From the NCBI GenBank assembly GCA_036495685.1, contig DASXMJ010000040.1, forward strand, positions 1 through 52,534: a stretch of DNA of 52,534 nucleotides. The letters run 5' to 3'. Numbering within the stretch: the first letter of the stretch is position 1; every line of letters begins with the position of its first letter. Shown here piece by piece: positions 41,153 through 49,594 of the stretch. Position numbers and translations under genes: made by a program. The notes under the pieces are model-generated. The model ran no database searches. It was given only the letters and a program-made list of their open reading frames with translations, and was not told the origin of the DNA. The stretch comes from Candidatus Binataceae bacterium (GTDB taxonomy: Bacteria; Desulfobacterota; Binatia; Binatales; Binataceae).

Positions 41153-42352
41153 TTAGACTGGAATCGAATACAGCTTTGAGGCAGTGGCGCCGAGCAATTT
41201 GCGCTTGTCTTCGAAGGTCAGGCCCTCCAGTGTCCGCGCCACGTGTTCCAAGGCATTTGGATACAGGCAGGTTGGGTGGGGGAAATCCGTCTCGAACATG
41301 ATGTTGTCAACGCCCAAAGCATCCAATGCAGCGCGGAAGCCTCTCCGCTCGAACCAGAAACAGGCGTATATTTGCCGCCGGAAGTAGTCGGACGGCTTCA
41401 TGCTCAATAGGGACTTGGAGTTGGGCGCGGCCTCCTCTAACTCGTAATCCAGCGCTTCGAGCAAGAACGGCATCCAGCCCACACCGCTTTCCACGGAAAC
41501 AAAATTCAGCTTCGGATAGCGCTCCAGAATTCCCGAGTAGATGAGGTTCGCGAAGACCTGCGCGTTATGCATGAAGAGCATCGTTGAGCCGAGCGCGAGC
41601 TTGCGGTCGGCGCTCTGAGAGGACCAGGACGATTTGCCGTAAAAGTCATTCGCCTCGGTGCTGCTGCCGATATGGAAATTGATCGGCATCCGCAGGTCCG
41701 AACAAATCTCCCACAGCGGATTCCAGTAACTCTGGCCTAGATCCGGAAGCCCGTGGTCCTGCGGGCTGGAGTTGGTATTAATGCCCTTCATGCCCATCTT
41801 GTGGCAGCGCTCGGTTTCCTTGACCGCCTGCCCGACATCCCACCACGGCATATAGGCCATCCCATAAAGCCGGCCGCCTGATTCCTCCTGAAATTCGGCC
41901 ATCGCCTCGTTGTAGATCTGGATACAAACCAATCGTAATTCAGGGTCGACAGTGGCTGCCCGCTGCGCGCCAAAGCCCAAAAGATTCGGATACAGGATCT
42001 GCGCCCAGATGCCCTCACCGTCCATGAACTGAAGCCGCGCCTTTACGTCGTATGACCCGGCATGGACGTCTTCCAGTGCGTACTGGAAAAATTCGATACC
42101 GCGGGACTTCTCGCCCTCGGGCTTCACAACGCTTATCGCCGCGACCGGACCCAAGACCGTCGTGCCGCCGATCACCCATTGCCGCTTGTTGTCGACGGTT
42201 TTGACCTGTGGAACGCGCTCCTTCCACTTGGCCGGAGCCCGCTTAGTCCAGAGCGTGTATGGTTCGCTCAGATGAGTGTCGACGTCGATCACCTTGATTC
42301 CTGCCAGCGACTCGCGGCCCAAACCGGGTGATTCTTGATGTGCAGTTGCCAT
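41153..42352 (-). CDS. amidohydrolase-2 (ACMSD-like decarboxylase/hydrolase) family protein
   Basis: 399 residues from the ATG at 42352 with GAGAG ahead; a GTG at 42391 that overlaps the previous stop (GTGA) is an alternative coupled start. Metal-site features: KVIDVDTHLSEP (Asp-x-His near residue 23), NFHIGSSTEAND with His, SVESGVGWMP, and FETDFPHPTC with the catalytic Asp. The family includes decarboxylases and hydrolases of carboxylated aromatics. It is the last gene of the minus-strand operon containing the two ferritin-like proteins and the SCP2-like protein. Confidence 0.9.
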   Translation of the reverse strand: MATAHQESPGLGRESLAGIKVIDVDTHLSEPYTLWTKRAPAKWKERVPQVKTVDNKRQWVIGGTTVLGPVAAISVVKPEGEKSRGIEFFQYALEDVHAGSYDVKARLQFMDGEGIWAQILYPNLLGFGAQRAATVDPELRLVCIQIYNEAMAEFQEESGGRLYGMAYMPWWDVGQAVKETERCHKMGMKGINTNSSPQDHGLPDLGQSYWNPLWEICSDLRMPINFHIGSSTEANDFYGKSSWSSQSADRKLALGSTMLFMHNAQVFANLIYSGILERYPKLNFVSVESGVGWMPFLLEALDYELEEAAPNSKSLLSMKPSDYFRRQIYACFWFERRGFRAALDALGVDNIMFETDFPHPTCLYPNALEHVARTLEGLTFEDKRKLLGATASKLYSIPV

Positions 42353-42387
42353 GTCGTTTCTCTCGGTGCCTTGGTGTCCTTCTCGGA

Positions 42388-42843
42388 TCACGCGAAGTTG
42401 GTTTCGATTGTCGCTGATTCGTTAATGAAAGCCTGGAAGGAAAACAATTGCCGGTAAAAAATGTCCACCCGCATCTGATCCGCGCCGTGGACCTTGAACG
42501 GATGCCGCAGCAGACACAGGCGGTTCAGCGTGTGATCGGGATCTGCCTCGCCATGCGCCTTGATATTTTCCACCATCTCCTTCCAGGTGGCGTGGTTACC
42601 GTCCAGCGTCCAATCCGGATCGAATGACGCAATCTCGCTGTCGGCCAGCTCGCGAATCTCCACGCACTCCAAGCCGTCGAACACCAGGCCGAAGTTACGA
42701 TTGCCACCCGGAGTATCGAGTATCCTGAAGACGGCGCGCGCCGAGACGAAGCCAAAATTCTGATATTTCGCGCGCTGCTCATTCATCCGCCCCGCCAGAA
42801 GCTCGAACCATTGAGTGGAAGGAAACGATGCTGCAGTGGTCAT
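42388..42843 (-). CDS. SCP2-like lipid-binding domain protein
   Basis: 151 residues from the ATG at 42843 with GGAG six bases upstream; the longer frame overlaps the preceding gene by 31 bases. Segments FGLVFDGLECVEIRELAD and DWTLDGNHATWKEMVENIKA resemble the SCP2 sterol-binding fold, a hydrophobic pocket for acyl or sterol-like ligands. This assignment is from pattern only. Its place between the inactive ferritin-like gene and the amidohydrolase suggests it binds a hydrophobic substrate or intermediate of the diiron enzyme. Confidence 0.65.
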   Translation of the reverse strand: MTTAASFPSTQWFELLAGRMNEQRAKYQNFGFVSARAVFRILDTPGGNRNFGLVFDGLECVEIRELADSEIASFDPDWTLDGNHATWKEMVENIKAHGEADPDHTLNRLCLLRHPFKVHGADQMRVDIFYRQLFSFQAFINESATIETNFA

Positions 42844-42857
42844 CGAATCTCCAATCG

Positions 42858-44093
42858 TCAAAAGGGAGCGCGCGCGGGGATAAGGCAACGGTCACGCCGC
42901 GTGAGGCCAATTGAGTCCAGGCGCGCCAGGTAGTCAGTGGCGAAGCGCGGCCAGAATTCACGAATGATACCCATCCCGCGCTCCGTTGCCTCTGCACCTC
43001 CCCACGCCAGAATCGCGAGCGGTTCCAGGACTTTCGGGTTCAGCAGATGATGCTCCGTTTGCAACGGTTCAAGGCGGTCGGCCACCAGATGGAGCTTTAT
43101 CGCAGCTTCTTCGCGGTCCGGACAGTTGCGCAGATAAAATGAGATGCGGCGGCATCCAAAAGTTGTGTGACGCGCGCAATCCTGGATGAGTTGAGTCATC
43201 AGGTGCCGGTCGAAACGACTGCACGCTCCTCCCTGGGCTAACTGCGCCATACCCAGCAGGATACTGTTGAACAGGACATCGATCGCGAACACGACGGCTG
43301 CGAAGTCGCGATTCACCTGACCGACAAAGCCGTGGGACGATTCATTGCAGACGTCAATCAATCCCGCTTCCAGTCCATCAACCTGAACGCCCACGCCTCC
43401 GCCGTTGGCCATCACACGATTGCGCAGCAGTCCCGCCATCAGGTTGTAATCGAACAACTCGTAGGCGAGATAGCTCTTTACTTCCGCGAACCCGTAATGG
43501 ATCAGGCCGTTCCACGGGCCGGACGCTTCCGAACACAGGTGGAACGCTTGGATTAGATACGTCGCAAACTGGTCGAAGGCGCGCTCGAGATCAGTGCTCA
43601 GCGGGGTCATCTCCTCCCACCGCAACTGGCGCGCTGGACGCATCTGACGGTCCAGCGCCTCTTCGGCGAGTTCGGCGGCCTCGTCGATCCAAACCTGGTA
43701 GCGCAGGTCCATCTCTCGCGCGGTGCCATACTTGGGCGCGATCTTTTCCTCGAGCTCCCGCGAGATCGCAGGATGCGTCTTGATGTAGCGGGAATGGTTC
43801 ACGCGGCGCGCCGGTTCATTGGTCGGTTCCGGATTGGCGCTGACCGCATTGATCGCCATGAAGGTCATTCCGATGCGATCAGGCTTCGCACGTTTGCCAC
43901 ATTCGGTCCATTCGCCGCCAACCAGGGGCGTGGTGAACCACTCGCCGAGCTGACCCGAGCGGATGCGTTGGGCTTGCGGATGGTTATAGAGCTTGGCTTT
44001 AACTTCCTCTGGCAGCGGCAGGGGAATCGGTTTTTCCCTGCGCGTGGGGGGCAGTGCGAAGCGCGGTGGTAAGCGGGCGGACGACGACGCCAT
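42858..44093 (-). CDS. ferritin-like protein, paralogue without diiron ligands
   Basis: 411 residues, homologous along its whole length to the neighbour at 44114-45288: the same N-terminal extension, GEWFTTPLVGGEW, RYQVWIDEAAELAEEA, MANGGGVGV and the C-terminal RRDRCLIPARAPF. The two iron-ligand helices are altered: FAEVKSYLAYELFDYNLMAG has no ExxH, and QDCARHTTFG has Cys for Glu. So it probably cannot hold a diiron site. It is likely a structural or regulatory partner of the active paralogue, as in heteromeric diiron oxygenases. It starts 20 bp after that gene. Confidence 0.8.
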   Translation of the reverse strand: MASSSARLPPRFALPPTRREKPIPLPLPEEVKAKLYNHPQAQRIRSGQLGEWFTTPLVGGEWTECGKRAKPDRIGMTFMAINAVSANPEPTNEPARRVNHSRYIKTHPAISRELEEKIAPKYGTAREMDLRYQVWIDEAAELAEEALDRQMRPARQLRWEEMTPLSTDLERAFDQFATYLIQAFHLCSEASGPWNGLIHYGFAEVKSYLAYELFDYNLMAGLLRNRVMANGGGVGVQVDGLEAGLIDVCNESSHGFVGQVNRDFAAVVFAIDVLFNSILLGMAQLAQGGACSRFDRHLMTQLIQDCARHTTFGCRRISFYLRNCPDREEAAIKLHLVADRLEPLQTEHHLLNPKVLEPLAILAWGGAEATERGMGIIREFWPRFATDYLARLDSIGLTRRDRCLIPARAPF

Positions 44094-44113
44094 GGTGATC
44101 GCTTGTCTCGGGG

Positions 44114-45288
44114 CTAGAAAGGCGCTTCGTCAGGAATCATGCAGCGGCCCCGGCGCGGAAGGCCTGCGCGGTCGCAGCGGTCTAGGTATTCTTCGACCAC
44201 AGCGGCCCAGAACTCGCGCACGACATCCCATCCCTTGTCCAGGTTCCCGGTGCTGCCCGCGGCCAACAGGGCGAACGGCTCCACTGCGCTGGGATGCACC
44301 AGCAGGCCAAATCCGGCCCCGCTGGTTTCGGTAACAGAGGCCAGATAGTGCAGCATCTCTAAGGCCGCCTCGCGTTCCTGTCGCGGTGCATTCTCCAGGT
44401 AGTACTTAATACGCATCGTGCCGAAGGAAACGTGCCGCGCTTCATCCTGCATGATGCGCCGAAACATCTCCTTGTCGCAGGGATTACGTCCGAGGAATTC
44501 GCCGAAGCGGAAGAAGTCCAGCACTACGCCTTCGCCTATCATCTGCACGAAATAGGAATAGGCGAGGAAATCCAGGGTCGGATTGACGCTCGCAATCACT
44601 CTGGCGGCTTCTTCAGGTAGCACCGACTTGCGCGGATCGAACTGGAAGAGCGCCTCGGCGCCCGGCTCCATGCCTGGTCCGCCGCCGTTTGCATACATCC
44701 GCTTGCCGAACACCTCCATGTGGCGCGCTTCATCGGCGCACTGCGAGGACATGAACAACCGCACCTCTGCGAAAGAGGGATCCACCCGCGCCATGTAGAA
44801 AGGCAGAGTGTCTCCCGGAATGAATTCCACCGTATGCAAAAACCCGACAAATTGGCACAGCGCACGTTCCTGGTCATTGGACAAAGGCTCTAATTTGTCC
44901 CAGGGGATATCGCGCGTGGCGCTCCATTGCCGCACACCGCCTCTTCGTACAGGCTTTCGACGTTGTATGACCACACCTGGTACTTCTGGTTGAGCGGATA
45001 GTCATAGCGCGGCGTGTCAGGTTCGGTTCCCGCTTCGCGGTCCGATATCAATCCCAGGCCCTCGGCAGGAATCGGATGTCGGTCAGCACGGTTGAGTTCG
45101 ACCATGCTCACACCGCGGCGGCGGTTGGGTTGAAAATGATGACCCCATGAACCCCAGATGCCGCCTTCCTCGGTTGGCTTGGCGGTAAACCACCCGCCGG
45201 GTTCGTAGTTACCCTCACGCCAGCGTCGGACTTGTGGCAGGGCCCGCATCCGCTCAAGGGTCTCTTTCTTATCGATGGGAATGGCCAT
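44114..45288 (-). CDS. ferritin-like diiron oxygenase-type protein, split by a frameshift
   Basis: The protein is encoded in two overlapping frames: 45288 to about 44937 (starting MAIPIDKKETLERM, through QVWSYNVESLYEEAV) and from there to 44114 (RQWSATRDIPWDK, to the end IPDEAPF). The frames join if two bases (one of two TG repeats, at 44933-44937 on the plus strand) are removed. The diiron motif is complete: FAEVRLFMSS with DEARHMEVF, and MIGEGVVLDF with DEARHVSFG. That is two E...ExxH sets, like AurF-type N-oxygenases and other ferritin-like oxygenases. GGAGG lies ahead of the ATG. The frameshift may be a sequencing or assembly indel or a true mutation. Confidence 0.75.
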
Positions 45289-45421
45289 GGCTGCCTCCAG
45301 AGCAGTGCTCCGTCTCGGCTTTTACATGGGTTGGTGGGGCTTTTAGCTTGACTTCCCCAAGACCCTTAATCGACCCGACGCGAGCACGAGGCGTCCCGTC
45401 TTCCGAAGAGCACGCCGCAGG

Positions 45422-45438
45422 GCATAGGTTTCCTATGC
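45422..45438. promoter_or_regulatory. candidate MarR operator
   Basis: GCATAGGTTTCCTATGC is a perfect 7-bp palindrome with a three-base centre, in the 239-bp divergent spacer between the ferritin-like operon and the MarR gene. This is the typical place and shape of a MarR-family site. Confidence 0.55.
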
Positions 45439-45527
45439 GAATTGTTGCCTTGGTTAAGCGTTTCTGTTGAAGTCGTTTAGCGCCGGGAGGGAGCGCTTGT
45501 CAAGAAATCACGGTCAGCGAGCGCATT

Positions 45528-46142
45528 GTGACATCCAAGATATCCAAGGCAATAAGGCCCAGGAGCAGCGGACATACGGGCGCCGCGGCGGCGCGGCAGG
45601 CCGCGGAGTTGCTCGAACTTCTGTATCCACTTCATTATCGAGGGAACGTGGCGGTAGAGGATGCGATGCGTGGCGAGCTTACTCGCAAGCAGGCTGCAAT
45701 TTTGTGGCTGATTCGTTCGGAAGCCGAAATCTCCGGAGGTATGAGACGCAAGGACATCTTCCGCAAGTTGCAGGAACTATTCGAAATTACCAGCCCAGCA
45801 GTCACAAAGGCGTTGCGCGGCATGGTGCGCACTCCGCTGGTGCTGGTCCGCCTGGTGGAAAATGCCGAATCCGGGCGCGAGAAGATGGTGTTCCTGACGG
45901 TAAAGGGCGAGCGCTTCCTTGCGACAATGATTGCTCGCGGACATGAATTTCTGCGACAGCTCGTGGAGCGGACCGCGACCGAACTTTCGAGCGAGGACGT
46001 TGATTCTGGAATCCGGTTCTTGCGGGCCGCAGTGCACGGCTATGAGCTACTCCGCAACGGCAATGCTGCCCGCAGCACGGGTCGGAGAGTAGCTCGGTCG
46101 TCACACCTAGCCGTGGCATCAAAGGAAGATCTTCGAGAGTGA
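45528..46142 (+). CDS. MarR family winged-helix regulator
   Basis: 204 residues from a GTG at 45528; the start is uncertain because the ribosome site is weak. The winged helix covers roughly 45-140: LTRKQAAILWLIRSEAE, then MRRKDIFRKLQELFEITSPA and VFLTVKGERFLATMIARGHE, typical of MarR proteins. Divergent from the ferritin-like operon with a perfect palindrome between, so probably its repressor. The C-terminal 30 residues (ARSTGRRVARSSH) are basic and unstructured. Confidence 0.85.
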   Translation: MTSKISKAIRPRSSGHTGAAAARQAAELLELLYPLHYRGNVAVEDAMRGELTRKQAAILWLIRSEAEISGGMRRKDIFRKLQELFEITSPAVTKALRGMVRTPLVLVRLVENAESGREKMVFLTVKGERFLATMIARGHEFLRQLVERTATELSSEDVDSGIRFLRAAVHGYELLRNGNAARSTGRRVARSSHLAVASKEDLRE

Positions 46143-46242
46143 GATGACGGATCGTGCCGTCGATATTCCAGCGGGTGGGCAGAAAATTGGATACAGTCGA
46201 GCGTGTTGGAGATGATGAGGGCGAAAAAGTACTTGATTTCGT

Positions 46243-46287
46243 TGGAGCCACCCGTCGGATTCGAACCGACGACCTGCTGATTACGAA
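46243..46287 (-). tRNA. tRNA-Thr(CGT) 3' half (partial, integration-site remnant)
   Basis: On the minus strand the 45 bases read: anticodon loop TTCGTAA (anticodon CGT), stem TCAGC, variable loop AGGTC, T stem-loop GTCGG-TTCGAAT-CCGAC, acceptor strand GGGTGGC, then T and CCA. The 5' half is absent: the next bases (CAGCTAAGTCCG on the plus strand) do not form a D arm, and the 5' anticodon stem is disrupted. This displaced 3' half is what tyrosine-recombinase elements leave at the far end when they insert in a tRNA anticodon loop. It cannot work as a tRNA. Confidence 0.8.
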
Positions 46288-46435
46288 CAGCTAAGTCCGC
46301 ACAAATTCTTCAATTTTCGATGCAACTTCCTGGATTCATAAAAGGGGGCAGTACTCCGGCGCCCCGCACGCTCCTTACCCAGCGGTGGCCTTAACCCACA
46401 GGAGTCTCGGCACAGCCGAAGACGAACACCAATTT

Positions 46436-46710
46436 CTAGGTTTCGGGACCAAGTGAGCCTTGGCGGAGCGCGCGGTGCTTGATCATCGCGAAGAAGACCG
46501 GCACCAGGATCAGCGCATGAATGTCGACCTGATCATTCCGAGGACGATTGGCGCCGCGATCGGCTTCTTCTTCACATCCCGCGCGGATCCCCTTTCCCAC
46601 AGAATGGGAGCCAGACTCAGCATCACTACCGCGACCGTCATCAGTTTCGGCCTGAGGCGCTGCACGGCACCTTCGATGCTCGCCTCTTCAATGTCTGATT
46701 GAGTTAAGGG
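46436..46710 (-). pseudogene. C-terminal remnant of CusA/CzcA-family RND efflux pump
   Basis: On the minus strand, IEEASIEGAVQRLRPKLMTV followed by VVMLSLAPILWERGS matches the conserved end of heavy-metal RND transporters (AVxRLRPKxMT, then LPILW). IAAPIVLGMIRSTF follows in frame, then a stop. The rest, ALILVPVFFAMIKHRALRQG, continues in another frame to a stop at 46436-46438. Only about 90 of about 1,040 residues remain, with at least one frameshift. It shows that a Gram-negative metal efflux gene was once here and supports decay to the right of the tRNA fragment. Confidence 0.75.
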
Positions 46711-46964
46711 AACGGCATCAAGCCTAAGCCTTGGGAGTGGTTCATTTCGTGCCCACGTCCAGCCAACGTCTCGCCTCCTTCTGCGGAGGACTCAATTGTG
46801 CCGGTGGATTGGGTCGCTCCATGCGACCGACTCAGGTCTTTCCACCGGTTCGATGTCCAGGTTGACAACGACTGCCTCCTGGTCGCTGCGTATGACAACG
46901 CATTGCAGCGGTTGTTGGGCGGAAGCGTTTATCTCCTGGTGGGGCGCGTAGGGAGAGATGTAAA

Positions 46965-48530
46965 ATGAACATTCTGCTGTGGACGTTATCTCTGCTGCTG
47001 GGCGCGGTATTGCTGGGTGCGCTCGCGCGACGGATCAAGGTCCCCTCACCATCGCTGTTTGCGCTGGGCGGAGTGCTCATCGCGGTGCTGCCGCATGGCC
47101 CGCGAATCTCACTGCAGCCGGATCTGGCGCTCGCCTTGTTTGTCGCGCCGGTGTTGGTGGACGCAGCGTTTGACAACTCGTTGCGCGATCTCCGCCAGAA
47201 CTGGATTCCCATTTTCAGCCTGGTTTTCATGGCGGTGGCTGTCACCACTGCTGCCGTCGCATTCGTCGCGCGCTGGCTCGTGCCCAATATGCCCTGGCCC
47301 GTCGCGATTGCCTTGGGCGCTGCGATTGCGCCGCCGGACGCCGCTGCCGCCACCGCAGTTCTGAAGGAAGTAAGGCTCCCCCGTCGCCTCGTCACGGTCC
47401 TCGAAGATGAGAGTCTTCTCAACGACGCCAGCGCATTGCTCATTTATCGATTAGCCATTGGAGCGGCGGTAGCGCGTACCGACAACGCAATCGAGGTGAC
47501 CTCAACCTTGGTTTTTGTGCTGATCGGTAGCGTAGCGATTGGAGCGTTGTTTGCGTTCGCGTACGGCAACATCATGAATCGTTTCTCCGATGTGCCCAGC
47601 TCGATCGTCATGCAATTCATCGGCGCGTTCGGAGGATGGATCCTGGCGGATCGGCTGAAACTGTCGGGCGTGCTCGTGCTCGTGACCTTCGCCGTAATAT
47701 TGTCGCGTAGTTCGGCGATTCGGCTGCCCGCCGCGGTCCGCGTTCCTTCCTACGCCGTGTGGGATTTGGCGGTCTTTGTCCTCAATGCGTTGGCCTTTAT
47801 CCTGGTAGGACTGCAGCTCGGACCGATCATGGACCGGCTCGACCGCACGCCGCACGTTCATTACGTCGTCTTCGCGACCGTAATCCTCGTGACGGTCATC
47901 CTCGCACGAACCGGATGGATCTTCACCTATAACCTCTCGACGCGACTGGCACAGCGCGTCTTCGGAACACACAGTCCGCTCCCGCCGCCGCCCCGGTTCA
48001 AGAACAGTTTGCTCGTATCGTGGTGTGGGATGCGCGGTATTGTGACCTTGGCCGCCGCGCTCGCGTTGCCCGACAATTTCCCATATCGCGATCTGATCGT
48101 GCTGACCGCTTTCGCCGTCGTGCTGGGCACCCTCGTCGTGCAGGGGCTCACCCTCCGCGTGCTCGTGATGATGTTGGGGTTGGAGGACGACTCACCCGTC
48201 GGCAACGAGATCCGCACTGGCCGGGTCGAAATCTTCAAGGCTGCGCTCGAATGGGTGGACAACCGTGGCAATGTCCCGGACGACAACGGCGTTGCGGACG
48301 CCCTTCGCCGTGAATATACGGAGGTGCTGCGAAAAGTCGACGGCTCGCTCGGACGCTCCGAGAGAGAGCATCAAGCCGAGGTCGCGCTTCGCACCGCCGC
48401 CAGAGCTGCCGCACGCGAGAAGCTCAACGCGCTGAGGGCTTCAGGTGCGATCGGAGAATCGGCGTTTCAGCAACTGGAAGCGGAACTGGATCTGCTTGAA
48501 CTGGGTGGAGAGGTTCGCAGCCGCTGGTAA
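46965..48530 (+). CDS. CPA1 family Na+/H+ antiporter (NhaP-like)
   Basis: 521 residues. About 12 hydrophobic helices with the CPA1 ion-binding motif LEDESLLNDASAL (Asn-Asp, about 145-157) and GAAIAPPDAAAATAVL before it. MRGIVTLAAALALP is the conserved late helix. A charged C-terminal tail of about 120 residues (RREYTEVLRKVDGSLGRSER) is probably cytoplasmic and regulatory. It exchanges Na+ or K+ for H+ across the inner membrane. GGGAGAG ahead of the ATG. An apparently independent gene among remnants. Confidence 0.92.
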   Translation: MNILLWTLSLLLGAVLLGALARRIKVPSPSLFALGGVLIAVLPHGPRISLQPDLALALFVAPVLVDAAFDNSLRDLRQNWIPIFSLVFMAVAVTTAAVAFVARWLVPNMPWPVAIALGAAIAPPDAAAATAVLKEVRLPRRLVTVLEDESLLNDASALLIYRLAIGAAVARTDNAIEVTSTLVFVLIGSVAIGALFAFAYGNIMNRFSDVPSSIVMQFIGAFGGWILADRLKLSGVLVLVTFAVILSRSSAIRLPAAVRVPSYAVWDLAVFVLNALAFILVGLQLGPIMDRLDRTPHVHYVVFATVILVTVILARTGWIFTYNLSTRLAQRVFGTHSPLPPPPRFKNSLLVSWCGMRGIVTLAAALALPDNFPYRDLIVLTAFAVVLGTLVVQGLTLRVLVMMLGLEDDSPVGNEIRTGRVEIFKAALEWVDNRGNVPDDNGVADALRREYTEVLRKVDGSLGRSEREHQAEVALRTAARAAAREKLNALRASGAIGESAFQQLEAELDLLELGGEVRSRW

Positions 48531-49132
48531 CTCGAGCGCGCCCCCACTCGGCGAGATCCTTGAACCCGATCTCGATGTTGTTTTGCCTCAATTGCCGGCT
48601 TTCGCTTGAACGGTCACGGCCCGGGAACCCGCTGGGCATCGTCAACCATGTCAGGTTCTCTCGCATCAGCAACCGATGTCGCTCAACCCGTGGAGACCAT
48701 GTGGGCAGTAGCCTGCGGAACGGCCCCTAGTCGAGTTGGGACAGCTGGAGGTGACCCGAACTTCCCCGACCAGCGCGGCCGATGAACGCCGTTTCGTGTT
48801 CGACCCGAGCAGCGCATCGGACGGTATCTGTCTCTCGCGGATCCGATTCTGCTGCGCGATCGGCCGCTCACTCCATCTCGTACGATCACCGCAACAAGAA
48901 AGAGTGAGCGTTCGACGTCCTGAGTGCTTTCACCGAGGCTCATCCGCGCCAGCAGCACAATTTCGAAGGGCACTGATCCGCCCAAGCAATCGGGTAAAGG
49001 CGAGCCCGACACCCAACCCCATTGGCGGCGACTCTTTTCAGCGGCGTTGTGAGCGCCGCGTTAGCGCAAAGACTAAAATCGATCGTGCCGAGAGGCCTCT
49101 GAAATAAAACTGCCCAGTAATTAGGAGGTTTT
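48531..49132. other. gene-free stretch
   Basis: About 600 bases between the antiporter and the tautomerase remnant. Open frames on both strands are short and arginine-rich or interrupted, with no recognisable family. It may be further eroded sequence. The final 30 bases hold the TTAGGAGG ribosome site of the tautomerase gene. Confidence 0.5.
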
Positions 49133-49525
49133 ATGCCCTTGTTTACCGTCACGATGAACGCGAACCGGTCTGCCAAAGCGAAAGATCGCCTTTCCAGGAC
49201 CATCCACGCCGCAAGCGTTGTCGCTGGATATCCTGAAGATGATGTTTTCCAGCGCTTCCTTTCGCTAGACCCAAGCGACCTCAGGGTGGACCCGTACTAT
49301 CCTGCGCTGCCCAAGCCCGCTCGGACCAGATGTTGATGATTGAAGGGCTGGTATCTTCAGGAACGGACACCGGCAGGAAAAGAAGTCTTGTGACCGCACT
49401 AGTCGAAAAACTTTGGCGAAGCCGGCGTCGCTCCCAATGACATCATGGTATTCTTTTTAGAGACCGATCGTGCGAGCGGATCATTCGGCGGCGGCCAGTT
49501 CGCACCCCCTGTTGCCTTCGCCTGA
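49133..49525 (+). pseudogene. tautomerase (MIF/4-oxalocrotonate tautomerase-like) gene with two frameshifts
   Basis: MPLFTVTMNANRSAKAK starts with the Pro2 of tautomerases and continues YPEDDVFQRFLSLDPSDL in frame 1. Frame 2 gives SDQMLMIEGLVSSGTD and LVTALVEKL. The third frame gives FGEAGVAPNDIMVFFLETDR and SFGGGQFAPPV before the stop. The switches lie near 49315-49325 and near a run of five A bases at about 49404-49412. If the two indels are repaired, a normal 130-residue protein results, so this is either a recent pseudogene or a sequence with assembly indels. AGGAGG is well placed ahead of the ATG. Confidence 0.7.
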
Positions 49526-49594
49526 TCGATGAACACCCGTCGCAGCAGCTTACACGAGAAGGCTGCGCAAAAGTCCCTCAATTAGGAGATCGCC

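Noticed and set aside
46243..46320. A complete tRNA-Thr gene
   Set aside because: Only the 3' half folds; bases beyond the anticodon loop do not give a matching 5' stem, D arm or acceptor strand.
46832..47443. 203-codon minus-strand frame at the antiporter start
   Set aside because: Antisense to the conserved antiporter N-terminus; Ala/Ser/Arg-rich without motifs.
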